A stretch of 64,000 nt of DNA from contig NZ_CP025704.1 of NCBI RefSeq assembly GCF_002872415.1, positions 1,612,001-1,676,000 on the forward strand. Reading direction: 5' to 3'. The first letter of the stretch is position 1; each line of letters begins with the position of its first letter. The translations under genes and the position numbers were made by a program. Source of the stretch: Bacteriovorax stolpii (GTDB lineage Bacteria > Bdellovibrionota > Bacteriovoracia > Bacteriovoracales > Bacteriovoracaceae). This document shows positions 52,013 to 60,149 of this stretch, piece by piece. The notes below the pieces were generated by a model. The model did not search any database, had not been told where the DNA came from, and worked only from the letters and a program-made list of their open reading frames with translations.

Positions 52013-52831
52013 ATGAGCTTTTACCAAAAGACCTTTCCAGACCTTGAAGTGGCAGTGAAAAATAACCACCAACTATGGGTAACTCTTAATAATCCAGACC
52101 AAATGAACGCGATTACAACCCCAATGATTGACTCCTTAACAGAGGTTTTAAGGCAGGCGGATTTTGACCCGGAAATCAGGGTTGTAGTTATTACAGGGAA
52201 AGGGAAAAACTTCTGCGCGGGTGGAGATATCAAAGCAATGGAAGAAAAATCCGGGATGTTTGCCGGTGAATCCAACGAGCTTCGATCGCGCTATCAGCAC
52301 GGGATTCAGCGCATTCCTCAGTGTATTGAAAACCTTTCTGTTCCGGTGATCGCCATGGTTAATGGAGCTGCTGTCGGGGCCGGGTGTGATCTTTCTATGA
52401 TGTGTGACATGCGCACAGGGAACTCTAAATCGAAATTTGCCGAGACTTTTACCCGCATGGGACTTGTTCCAGGTGATGGTGGAACGTTTTTTCTTCAAAG
52501 AGTAATCGGATATTCCAAAGCAATGCAGATGTTTTTAACGGCAAAAAGCTATGAAGGAAAAGAAGCATTGGACTTTGGACTCCTGAGCTTTTTATTCGAA
52601 GATTCAAATTTAGAAAGTGAGACAGAAAAATTGGCCGACACTGTAGCTTCTCTTGCACCTGTGGCGCAGAAGTTGACTAAAAAAGCGATGAAGGTTTCTT
52701 ATCTGCACGACCTGCAAACCTCACTTGATATGCTTGCGAGCTACCAAGGAATTTCTCAAAGAACAGCAGATCACTTTGAAGCACTCAAGTCTTTTAAAGA
52801 AAAACGCTCTCCACGTTTTTCTGGCGAATAA
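52013..52831 (+). CDS. Enoyl-CoA hydratase/isomerase family protein
   Basis: 272 residues, crotonase superfamily. FCAGGDIKAMEEKSGMFAGE is the CoA loop, and NGAAVGAGCDLSMMCDM the oxyanion hole. FTRMGLVPGDGGTFFLQRVIG has Asp where hydratases carry the second Glu, and VGAGCDLSM has Asp at the first Glu position, so it may be an isomerase or a specialised hydratase. The substrate is unknown; fatty-acid or branched-chain acyl-CoA breakdown is likely. The ATG is preceded by CGGAGTCCTCAT. The lipoprotein genes downstream start 43 bases later, so co-transcription is possible. Confidence 0.88.
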   Translation: MSFYQKTFPDLEVAVKNNHQLWVTLNNPDQMNAITTPMIDSLTEVLRQADFDPEIRVVVITGKGKNFCAGGDIKAMEEKSGMFAGESNELRSRYQHGIQRIPQCIENLSVPVIAMVNGAAVGAGCDLSMMCDMRTGNSKSKFAETFTRMGLVPGDGGTFFLQRVIGYSKAMQMFLTAKSYEGKEALDFGLLSFLFEDSNLESETEKLADTVASLAPVAQKLTKKAMKVSYLHDLQTSLDMLASYQGISQRTADHFEALKSFKEKRSPRFSGE

Positions 52832-52874
52832 AAAATTTGACATAGAAAGACGGAACGATACACAATTAAAGAAG

Positions 52875-53225
52875 ATGAAAAATCTAACGTTGTCGTTCCT
52901 CATGTTGTTTCTGGCAAATGCCTGTTCAACGATGGAGTTTAACACCAGCGGACGAGAGGACTTTAGTGTCGGAGCTCGTTCAGGAAGTGAAAGACTAATC
53001 GAGGTCGAAAAAACGAAGGATTTTTATTTCTGGGGACTGACTCCGACTTATGCGGAATTCAATCTTCAGGATGAGACAGAAGGTGAAGGGGTGAATAACC
53101 CGTCTTATGTCTCGATTGAACAAAGATATACATTTAAAGATATATTTTTTACTTTTGTCACTTTAGGGCTTTATTGCCCGGCCACCTACAAGGTTACGCT
53201 CCTTTCAAAAGGAGAGACCAAATGA
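52875..53225 (+). CDS. Small lipoprotein with Bor-like C-terminus
   Basis: 116 residues from the ATG at 52875. The lipobox is LANAC (Cys 17). The mature part contains KTKDFYFWGLTPTYAEFNLQ, and near the end FTFVTLGLYCPATYKVTLL, which resembles the C-terminal signature of lambda Bor-type lipoproteins (FITLGIY followed by a short strand). Bor proteins are surface lipoproteins linked to serum resistance; here only the fold similarity is suggested. It overlaps the next lipoprotein gene by 4 bases. Confidence 0.72.
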   Translation: MKNLTLSFLMLFLANACSTMEFNTSGREDFSVGARSGSERLIEVEKTKDFYFWGLTPTYAEFNLQDETEGEGVNNPSYVSIEQRYTFKDIFFTFVTLGLYCPATYKVTLLSKGETK

Positions 53226-53551
53226 AGAAGGTGATGCTGGTGATGGCGTTGGTGATGCTTTCGGGATGTGGTTCTTTAAGGATCAACCCAAAAAGCTGTA
53301 AGACCAATGCACTCTGGGGGACTAATCCACTTTCAAGTCGTGAGATTACTCGCGAGGAGATTGAAGAGGAAAAAGTCATCGACATAAAGGCGCGCGAGCA
53401 ATTTTATGTTTTCTATGACCGGGATCTTCGTTTGCGTGATCTTTTGGAGGAACACGGAATTAAGTGCGAAGAAGTAAAAAAGATCCGTGTGGAAATGACT
53501 ACCAAGTGGTTTTTTGTGCGCGAGATAGCCTTAAAAGTCGTTAAAAATTAA
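53222..53551 (+). CDS. Small putative lipoprotein
   Basis: 109 residues from the ATG at 53222, overlapping the previous stop (ATGA). The signal peptide MKKVMLVMALVMLSGC has lipobox LSGC (Cys 16). The mature chain is highly charged, with two more Cys (PKSCKTN, IKCEEV). No family is recognised. Translational coupling suggests it works with the Bor-like lipoprotein. A terminator follows 44 bases past the stop. Confidence 0.75.
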   Translation: MKKVMLVMALVMLSGCGSLRINPKSCKTNALWGTNPLSSREITREEIEEEKVIDIKAREQFYVFYDRDLRLRDLLEEHGIKCEEVKKIRVEMTTKWFFVREIALKVVKN

Positions 53552-53594
53552 ATTGTGATTGGTGCCAGGGATTGGCAACATTCATTCTATATGA

Positions 53595-53619
53595 AGGGCC
53601 AAGGATGGCCCCTTTTTTT
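53595..53619 (+). terminator. Rho-independent terminator
   Basis: AGGGGCC-type stem: GGGCC and GGCCC pair around AAGGAT and are followed by seven T residues, downstream of the small lipoprotein pair. Confidence 0.85.
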
Positions 53620-53717
53620 ATAAGCCTGCCAAACAATTCAAAAATACTGATAAATCTCACTTAACGGAATTTGCTTTAAATGCCGATCAGACCTGAAATT
53701 TAATATTCGAGGTGGGT

Positions 53718-54416
53718 ATGAAGTTTCTAGCAGTTGTTCTATTTGTAATAACTTTTTCAAACGTAGAAGCTTCTGAGCATGTGGCCGCATCAGCTCATAA
53801 AGAGACGCATAAAAGAGAAATTGGCCCAGTAACGGCCGACACGGCACTTAGATATTTAGTTAACGGAAATAAGCGCTTTGTAGGTAAGCAGTTTAGAAAT
53901 GATGGAGTATCAACAAAGGATATTCAAAAGCTTGCAAGCGGACAAAAACCACACGCTATTGTTTTATCGTGTAGTGATTCGCGCGTTCCACCTGAAGTGC
54001 TTTTTGATCAGAAGTTAGGTGAAATTTTTGTTATTAGGACTGCTGGTCAGGCCATTGATTCTTCAGTTCTTGCCAGTATTGAGTACGCCGTTTCTCATTT
54101 GGGGACAAATTTGATTGTAGTTATGGGGCATGAATCTTGTGGTGCAGTTAAAGCGGCCCTCTCTACTTTAAATGGAGGAGATGCGGGAAGCCCGAGTTTA
54201 AATAAATTAGTCGGAGATATTCATCCAAGATTAAAAAGGTTTTCGAGGCTTCCGGCCTCGGCAAATGTAGTTGATGAAAGTTGGTCCAATGTAGAAGGTG
54301 TCGCCGCTGACCTGACAACTCGCTCAGAAATAATTCAATCAGCTGTTGAGTCGGGAGAGCTTCATATTGAAAAGGCGCTTTATCATTTAGGTTCTGGTGT
54401 CGTTGATTGGAAATAA
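53718..54416 (+). CDS. Exported beta-class carbonic anhydrase
   Basis: 232 residues from the ATG at 53718, behind GAGGTGGGT. It interconverts CO2 and bicarbonate. Zinc ligands and catalytic Asp-Arg pair are in CSDSRVPPE; the second ligand set is in MGHESCGAVKAA. GEIFVIRTAGQAI is also characteristic. An unusual feature is the N-terminal signal peptide (MKFLAVVLFVITFSNVEA), which places it in the periplasm, while most beta enzymes are cytoplasmic. It is monocistronic and ends 1 base from the convergent helicase gene. Periplasmic copies are thought to help in CO2/pH balance. Confidence 0.93.
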   Translation: MKFLAVVLFVITFSNVEASEHVAASAHKETHKREIGPVTADTALRYLVNGNKRFVGKQFRNDGVSTKDIQKLASGQKPHAIVLSCSDSRVPPEVLFDQKLGEIFVIRTAGQAIDSSVLASIEYAVSHLGTNLIVVMGHESCGAVKAALSTLNGGDAGSPSLNKLVGDIHPRLKRFSRLPASANVVDESWSNVEGVAADLTTRSEIIQSAVESGELHIEKALYHLGSGVVDWK

Positions 54417-54417
54417 A

Positions 54418-56469
54418 TTAGTCGTCTTTTAAGTTTCCTAAAAGATTGGAGAAGAAGCTTTTTTTATAATCGGTTGCTTCTTCTTCGGACATGTGGCCGA
54501 AGGTTGTGCGGTCTTGTTCGATAAATAAATTATCGGCCGCAAGAGTGTTTAGAAAGCGAGAGACGAAACGTGGGGTTTCTTTGCCGAAGAGTTTTCTCTG
54601 CTTACAGTAAGTCATGACGAGTTTTTCCTGGGCGCGGGTGATCCCTACGTAACAAAGCCTGCGCTCCTCTGAGATGTCTTCGCCTTGAGAGATGGTCTTT
54701 TTGTGAGGGAGAGTCTCTTCCTCGATTCCAATCATGTAGACGTTTTTAAACTCAAGACCTTTTGATGAGTGTAGGGTCATGAGAGTGACTTCATTTTTTC
54801 TGACGTCGCCGTCGTGCTCTTCATCCATTTCTTCTTTGTCTTGAGAGTCTTGAAGAAGAAGACGTTCGCAGAAGTTTTTAAGGTTGGCGTTTTCTTTGTA
54901 ATAGTTGGTAAAACGTTCTGCTGACTCGATAAAGTGCATAACGTCGTTTCTTCTGCGCTCAACTTGTTTGGCGTTGTCGTATTGTTTGTCGATGAAATTC
55001 AGGTAATCAATTTCTTCAATCAGTGTGCTGATTGACTGACTGAGAGTATGCATCTCGAAAACTTTTTTGAACTTTCTGATGAGATCGACAAATTTAATAA
55101 TCCCGGCCGAGCGTTGAGGATCGATCGCCGGGTATTTTTCAAGGGCATCAAAAAGAGGGATGTTGTCCTCTTGTGATTTTGCCAGGTATTTCTCCAGTGT
55201 CGCATTTCCGATCCCACGATGAGGAATGTTTAAGATTCTCCTGATGGCCATCTGATCACTTGGGTTCATGATGACAAACAGATAACTCATTAAGTCCTTT
55301 ACTTCTTTTTTATCGTAGAATTTTTGTCCTCCGATAATGGTGTAAGGAACCTGGCTCATGCGCAGCTGATCTTCAATTGGTGGGGCCTGAGTATTGCTTC
55401 GGTATAAAATGGCTATGTCGCCTAAGTGGCCGCCTTTACCTTGATGGCGGACGATATCTTCGACGATAACTTCGGCCTCGTGGTCAGTGTCTCCCATGGC
55501 CCAAAGAAGTGGTGTGTGATCACTTTTTTTCTGGCTCCAGAGAGTTTTATCACGGCGTTTTTTATTTTCTTTAATAACATTGTTGGCGAGATCGAGAATC
55601 GAGCTCACTGAGCGGTAATTCTCTTCGAGCTTAACGACTTTAGCTTCAGGAAAAGTTTTCTCGAATTCTAAAATGTTTGAGATGTCAGCGCCTCTGAATC
55701 CATAAATAGACTGGTCGTCATCACCTACAACACATAGGTTGTTGTGAGTGACTGTCAGGTGGCGGATGAGTTCAAACTGAAGAGCATTGGTATCTTGATA
55801 CTCATCGACCATGATGAATTGGTATTTTTCTGAGTACGCGCGGGCGATATCAGGATTTTCTCTAAAGAGTCTCAATGTTAAAAAGAGAATGTCATCGAAG
55901 TCGATGGCATTGTAAAATTTTAGTTTTTCCTGATAGTAGCGGTAGGCGTATTCCGTTGCGTGCGAATAGGGGTCTTCCGGGTTAAAATGAGGAGAGTCGG
56001 CAAAATCATTTTCAGAAATACCGGCATTTTTCAGGTAACTAATTTTACTTTGAACATCTTTTTGATCAAATTTTTTCTCGGCGTGATAAAGCTTTAGGGC
56101 CTCTCTGACGATTGCCAGCTGATCAGATTGATCGTAGATCGAAAAGTTTAAGTGGTAGCCGAGTTTATCAATTTCCTTCTTTAAGATTCGCACTCCCAGT
56201 GAGTGGAAAGTAAGTAAGGCAATTTTGCGGGATTTTTTAGCGCCTAAGAGGGTGACAACGCGTTCGCGCATCTCTTTAGCGGCCTTATTGGTGAAACTTA
56301 CCCCAAGGATTGAGTCGCCTTTGATTCCCAGGTTGTCCACCATGTGGGCAATTCTATAGGTAATAGTGCGGGTTTTCCCTGAGCCAGCGCCCGCCAGAAT
56401 AAGGACCGGCCCCTCGACCGTTTCGGCCGCTTCTCGCTGTTTGTCATTTAGACCGCTAAGGGAAATCAT
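54418..56469 (-). CDS. UvrD/PcrA/Rep-family superfamily 1 DNA helicase
   Basis: 683 residues from the ATG at 56469; a longer open frame to 56796 is an artefact of the Lys/Ala-rich gene on the other strand. A 3'-5' helicase for repair and replication-fork processing. Motifs: Q-motif region LSGLNDKQREAA, Walker A GAGSGKTRT, motif II VDEYQDT, motif III GDDDQSIYGFRGAD, motif V HSSKGLEFKNVY and motif VI RRLCYVGITRAQEKL. It stands alone, facing the divergent fumarase gene across an 82-base gap. Rep, UvrD and PcrA cannot be told apart safely here. Confidence 0.94.
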   Translation of the reverse strand: MISLSGLNDKQREAAETVEGPVLILAGAGSGKTRTITYRIAHMVDNLGIKGDSILGVSFTNKAAKEMRERVVTLLGAKKSRKIALLTFHSLGVRILKKEIDKLGYHLNFSIYDQSDQLAIVREALKLYHAEKKFDQKDVQSKISYLKNAGISENDFADSPHFNPEDPYSHATEYAYRYYQEKLKFYNAIDFDDILFLTLRLFRENPDIARAYSEKYQFIMVDEYQDTNALQFELIRHLTVTHNNLCVVGDDDQSIYGFRGADISNILEFEKTFPEAKVVKLEENYRSVSSILDLANNVIKENKKRRDKTLWSQKKSDHTPLLWAMGDTDHEAEVIVEDIVRHQGKGGHLGDIAILYRSNTQAPPIEDQLRMSQVPYTIIGGQKFYDKKEVKDLMSYLFVIMNPSDQMAIRRILNIPHRGIGNATLEKYLAKSQEDNIPLFDALEKYPAIDPQRSAGIIKFVDLIRKFKKVFEMHTLSQSISTLIEEIDYLNFIDKQYDNAKQVERRRNDVMHFIESAERFTNYYKENANLKNFCERLLLQDSQDKEEMDEEHDGDVRKNEVTLMTLHSSKGLEFKNVYMIGIEEETLPHKKTISQGEDISEERRLCYVGITRAQEKLVMTYCKQRKLFGKETPRFVSRFLNTLAADNLFIEQDRTTFGHMSEEEATDYKKSFFSNLLGNLKDD

Positions 56470-56551
56470 AGGGAAAAAGAGTACTAAATCCAAAGGAGTC
56501 TTGCTATAATTTTTGTACTTAAATTTCTTAAAAACTAGCGGAGATTCGTGT

Positions 56552-57631
56552 ATGGCGATGAAGAAAAAATCTATAAAAAAGGCCGCCAAAAAAGTGGCAA
56601 AAAAACAGACTAAAGCTAAGGCGGCGAAGTCAGTGAAATCAACTAAAAAACCAGCTGTAAAAAAGACTGCTAAAAAAGCAACACCAAAAAAATCAACGAA
56701 AGTTGTTGCGAAAAAAGCTGCTCCTAAAGCACTAAAAGCTTCTGGCGGAAGTGATAAGGAGCTGGAAGCATCTCTTCTGGAACTTATCCGAGTCACAAGT
56801 GCTGAACTTCCTGATGATGTTCAAAAAGTTATTCTTGAAGCCCTAGAGCGCGAAGAAAAAAACACAACAGCTGAATACGCAATGAATATCATCAAAGCCA
56901 ACATTGATTTAGCTAAGAAAAAATCACAACCACTTTGTCAGGACACGGGAACTGTATTGTTTTATGTTGCTCACCCAGTGGGATTCAATCAATCAAAATT
57001 CACGAAGCTTATTGAAAAAGCTGTCGTTGAAGCAACTAAAAAAGGCTACCTTCGCCAGAACTCAGTAGACTCTTTAACGGGAGAAAACTCAGGACTAAAT
57101 ATCGGGCCAGGTCACCCTTCGATTCACTACCACGAGCATGCAAAGAGCACTGTTGAAGTGAAGCTTATGCTTAAAGGTGGTGGATGCGAGAACGTTGGTG
57201 CTCAATACTCGCTTCCTCACACAGCTCTAGGAGCGGGAAGAGATTTAGATGGTGTCCGCAAAGTTATCCTGGATGCTGTTCATAAAGCTCAAGGAAAGGG
57301 ATGTGGTCCGGGAGTGCTTGGTGTTTGTATCGGTGGAGACCGCGGAGCGGGCTACATTGAATCAAAAGAGCAACTTCTAAGAAAGCTCGATGATAAGAAC
57401 ACCAATGCTTCACTTGCTGAATTAGAAACAGAAATCGTAGAGACATCTAACAAACTTGGAATCGGGCCTATGGGGTTTGGTGGAAAGACGACTCTTCTAG
57501 GTTGCAAGATCAGCGCGCTTAATCGTCTTCCGGCCTCTTTTTTCGTGTCTATCTCGTACATGTGCTGGGCATTTAGAAGACAAGGAATTGAGCTTTCATC
57601 AAACAACACAATTAAAAAGTGGTTATATTAA
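56552..57631 (+). CDS. Fumarate hydratase class I, alpha subunit, with histone-H1-like tail
   Basis: 359 residues from the ATG at 56552, 8 bases behind GGAG. Residues ~1-65 are almost only Lys, Ala, Thr, Ser, Val and Pro, with KAAKK-like repeats (KKAAKKVAKK, KKPAVKKTAKK), as in histone H1-like bacterial proteins. The remaining ~290 residues form the normal alpha domain of oxygen-sensitive 4Fe-4S fumarases: LCQDTGTVLFYV, GENSGLNIGPGHPSIHYHEH, KGGGCENVGAQYSLP and GPGVLGVCIGGDRGAGY. Fumarases of this class hydrate fumarate to malate; L-tartrate dehydratase is the main alternative. The basic tail suggests DNA or RNA association or another binding role, which is inference. The beta subunit follows 9 bases later. 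Confidence 0.88.
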   Translation: MAMKKKSIKKAAKKVAKKQTKAKAAKSVKSTKKPAVKKTAKKATPKKSTKVVAKKAAPKALKASGGSDKELEASLLELIRVTSAELPDDVQKVILEALEREEKNTTAEYAMNIIKANIDLAKKKSQPLCQDTGTVLFYVAHPVGFNQSKFTKLIEKAVVEATKKGYLRQNSVDSLTGENSGLNIGPGHPSIHYHEHAKSTVEVKLMLKGGGCENVGAQYSLPHTALGAGRDLDGVRKVILDAVHKAQGKGCGPGVLGVCIGGDRGAGYIESKEQLLRKLDDKNTNASLAELETEIVETSNKLGIGPMGFGGKTTLLGCKISALNRLPASFFVSISYMCWAFRRQGIELSSNNTIKKWLY

Positions 57632-57640
57632 GAGGCAAAT

Positions 57641-58204
57641 ATGAAAAGATTAGAATACCCATTTTCACACGAAGCTGTAAGAGAACTAAAAGTTGGTGAC
57701 ATGGTTTTAATCACCGGAAAACTTTTTACCGGAAGAGATGCTGTTCACAAAAGATTACACGAAGGTGTGAAACCACCTGTAGATTTAAATAACCAAATCA
57801 TTTACCACTGCGGTCCAGTTATCCTGGAAAAAGACGGGAAATACAAAGTCACAGCAGCGGGACCTACGACTTCAATCCGCGAGGAGCCTTACCAGGCAGA
57901 AGTTATGAAAGACTACGGGATCGTAGGAGTTATCGGTAAAGGTGGAATGGGGCCAAAAACACTTGCTGGCTGTAAAGAGTACGGCTGTGTTTATTTCCAC
58001 GCAGTAGGTGGGGCCGCTCAAGTTCTCGCTGAAAAAATCGACTCGGTTGATAATGTTTACTGGAAAGACCTTGGATCTCCTGAAGCGATTTGGGAATTAT
58101 CAGTCACTGAATTCCCAGTTGTTGTAACAATGGATGCGCACGGAAATTCTCTGCACGCTGACGTTGAGGCAAGATCAAACGATGCACTAAAGAAAGTTCT
58201 GTAA
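57641..58204 (+). CDS. Fumarate hydratase class I, beta subunit
   Basis: 187 residues. KVGDMVLITGKLFTGRDAVH, YHCGPVILEKDG, VTAAGPTTSIREEPYQ and VIGKGGMGPKTLAGCKEYG are the C-terminal-domain signatures of class I fumarases/tartrate dehydratases; the Cys, Arg and Lys residues build the active site at the interface with alpha. Typical length for the two-subunit form. It is 9 bases after alpha and 10 bases before the acetoacetyl-CoA synthetase gene, so all three are one transcript. Confidence 0.92.
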   Translation: MKRLEYPFSHEAVRELKVGDMVLITGKLFTGRDAVHKRLHEGVKPPVDLNNQIIYHCGPVILEKDGKYKVTAAGPTTSIREEPYQAEVMKDYGIVGVIGKGGMGPKTLAGCKEYGCVYFHAVGGAAQVLAEKIDSVDNVYWKDLGSPEAIWELSVTEFPVVVTMDAHGNSLHADVEARSNDALKKVL

Positions 58205-58214
58205 GGATTTTGCC

Positions 58215-60149
58215 ATGAACGAAATGCTTTGGTCTCCTTCAGCTAAAAGAGTTGAATCATCTCAGTTGAGCGCTTTTATGAAAGCGCTCAACACTGAGTT
58301 CAATCTCAATTTAAAAAACTATGCGGACCTTCATGCATTTTCGGTTGGTAAAAAAGACCTGTTCTGGAAATTTCTCATTTCTTATTTCGGTGTAGCATAT
58401 GAAGGAAGCCTCGATCCAGCTTTACTGGAAGAAGGGTTTGAAAACTACACTTGGTTCTCAAATGTTAAAATCAATTCAGCTGAAAACCTGCTAAAAAATG
58501 GCAAGGCCGATGCGGTTGCTTTAAATTTTCAGCATGAATCGAAACGCACTCGAAAAATCACTTACAAAGAACTTCGCACGGAAGTAAAAGCACTTCAGAC
58601 GTATTTGAAATCTGTGATGAAAAAAGGGGATGTGCTCGCAGCTTATATGCCAAACATTCCAGAGACGGCGATCTCAATGCTGGCCGCTTCTTCAATGGGG
58701 GGAGTGTTTACATCAACAAGCTGTGACTTTGGGATTGAAGGTGTCCTTGATCGTTTCGGGCAGTCAGAACCTAAGGTTCTGGTGGCCGCTGTAGGGTATG
58801 AGTACGGCGAAAAGTATTTTGACTTGCAAGAGAAGCTTGCTGAGATTGAAAAGCGCATTCCTAGTTTAGAGAAAATTATCCTGGTCGATTTTTTAGGCAG
58901 AGGATATGAGCTTTCTAAATTTTCGAAAGCGGTGGACTACAAAGAAATCATCGCCAAAAATATGAGTGACGACAAAATCGAATTCACAAGAGTTCCTTTT
59001 GCTCATCCTCAATATATTATGTACTCGTCGGGAACGACGGGAAAACCAAAGTGTATCGTTCACTCTCAAGGGGGAACACTCCTTCAGTTAATTAAAGAAA
59101 TGGGCCTTCACTGTGATATGACAGCTGAAAAAAAGATTCTTTATTTCACAACTTGTGGATGGATGATGTGGAACTGGCTTATGGGCGGGTTGTATTCAGG
59201 GGGAACAGTTGTTCTTTATGAAGGCTCTCCTGCAACTCCTTCACCTGAGTATTTTTTCAATGTGATTGAAAGAGAAGGGGTCAATATCTTCGGGACGTCT
59301 CCAAAGTTTTTAAAAGCACTGGAAGACACGCACGCAAAGTTTAAAGATTACCCAACACTTGAAACAATCCTTTCAACGGGGTCACCGCTTTTACCTGAGC
59401 AGTACGACTTCGTTTACAACAACATAAAAAAAGACGTCCTGCTTGGAAGTATTTCCGGCGGAACAGATATTGTTTCATGTTTTATGCTCGCTTGCCCGAT
59501 TCTTCCGGTTTACCGTGGAGAGATTCAGTGCCGAGGGCTTGGAATGGACGTGAAGGCCCTTGATGAAAACGGCAAGAGTGTCGTTGGAGTTGAAGGAGAG
59601 TTGGTTTGCGCCCAGACTTTTCCCAGCCGACCAATCTATTTTCTAAATGATGCCAATAAAGAAAAAATTAAGGCTGCTTATTTTGACCAAATCCCTGGAG
59701 TCTGGACTCATGGGGACTTTGTAAAAGTCACTGAGCATGGCGGAGTGATTGTTTATGGCCGCTCAGATGCTACTTTAAATCCTGGTGGAGTGAGGATCGG
59801 GACGGCTGAAATTTACCGTCAGACCGAAGGGCTTGCCTTTATTCTGGACTCTCTTTGTGTTGGACGCCCGGTAGAAGGGGATGTTGAGGTAGTGCTTTTT
59901 GTGAAGCTTAAAGCGAATGAAGAGTTAACTTTAGAGCGCAAAAAACAGATAAAAGACTTAATCAAAAAAAATACGACTCCAAGACATGTTCCACGCGAGA
60001 TTTATGTGGTCAAAGACATCCCGTACACGCGTTCTGGGAAAAAGGTGGAGTTAGCTGTGGCAAGAGTGCTGGCGAAAAAACCGGTGACTAACCTTGAAGC
60101 GCTGACAAACCCTGAGTCGTTGGAAGAGTATTACCAGTATCAGGCGTAA
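58215..60149 (+). CDS. Acetoacetyl-CoA synthetase
   Basis: 644 residues of the AMP-forming acyl-CoA synthetase superfamily. It activates acetoacetate to acetoacetyl-CoA. MYSSGTTGKPKCIVHSQGG is the AMP-binding motif, and TCGWMMWNWLMGGL and SGGTDIVSCFML are typical of the acetoacetate-CoA ligase branch. GRSDATLNPGGVRIGTAEIY is the adenylate hinge, and YTRSGKKVELAVARVL carries the catalytic Lys. It would salvage acetoacetate from the HMG-CoA lyase at 50517, with thiolase finishing the job. It abuts the stop of the convergent 60150 gene with no gap. Confidence 0.93.
   Translation: MNEMLWSPSAKRVESSQLSAFMKALNTEFNLNLKNYADLHAFSVGKKDLFWKFLISYFGVAYEGSLDPALLEEGFENYTWFSNVKINSAENLLKNGKADAVALNFQHESKRTRKITYKELRTEVKALQTYLKSVMKKGDVLAAYMPNIPETAISMLAASSMGGVFTSTSCDFGIEGVLDRFGQSEPKVLVAAVGYEYGEKYFDLQEKLAEIEKRIPSLEKIILVDFLGRGYELSKFSKAVDYKEIIAKNMSDDKIEFTRVPFAHPQYIMYSSGTTGKPKCIVHSQGGTLLQLIKEMGLHCDMTAEKKILYFTTCGWMMWNWLMGGLYSGGTVVLYEGSPATPSPEYFFNVIEREGVNIFGTSPKFLKALEDTHAKFKDYPTLETILSTGSPLLPEQYDFVYNNIKKDVLLGSISGGTDIVSCFMLACPILPVYRGEIQCRGLGMDVKALDENGKSVVGVEGELVCAQTFPSRPIYFLNDANKEKIKAAYFDQIPGVWTHGDFVKVTEHGGVIVYGRSDATLNPGGVRIGTAEIYRQTEGLAFILDSLCVGRPVEGDVEVVLFVKLKANEELTLERKKQIKDLIKKNTTPRHVPREIYVVKDIPYTRSGKKVELAVARVLAKKPVTNLEALTNPESLEEYYQYQA

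Noticed and set aside
53661-53689. Possible sigma-28 promoter before the carbonic anhydrase gene
   Set aside because: GCCGATCA is close to the -10 consensus, but no TAAA-like element lies 15 bases upstream (the nearest gives a 17-base spacer), so I did not call it.
56470-56796. N-terminal extension of the helicase gene
   Set aside because: The extension is the antisense of the Lys/Ala-rich fumarase tail and would give an unnatural Phe/Ala-rich leader; the helicase proper starts at MISLSGLNDKQ at 56469.
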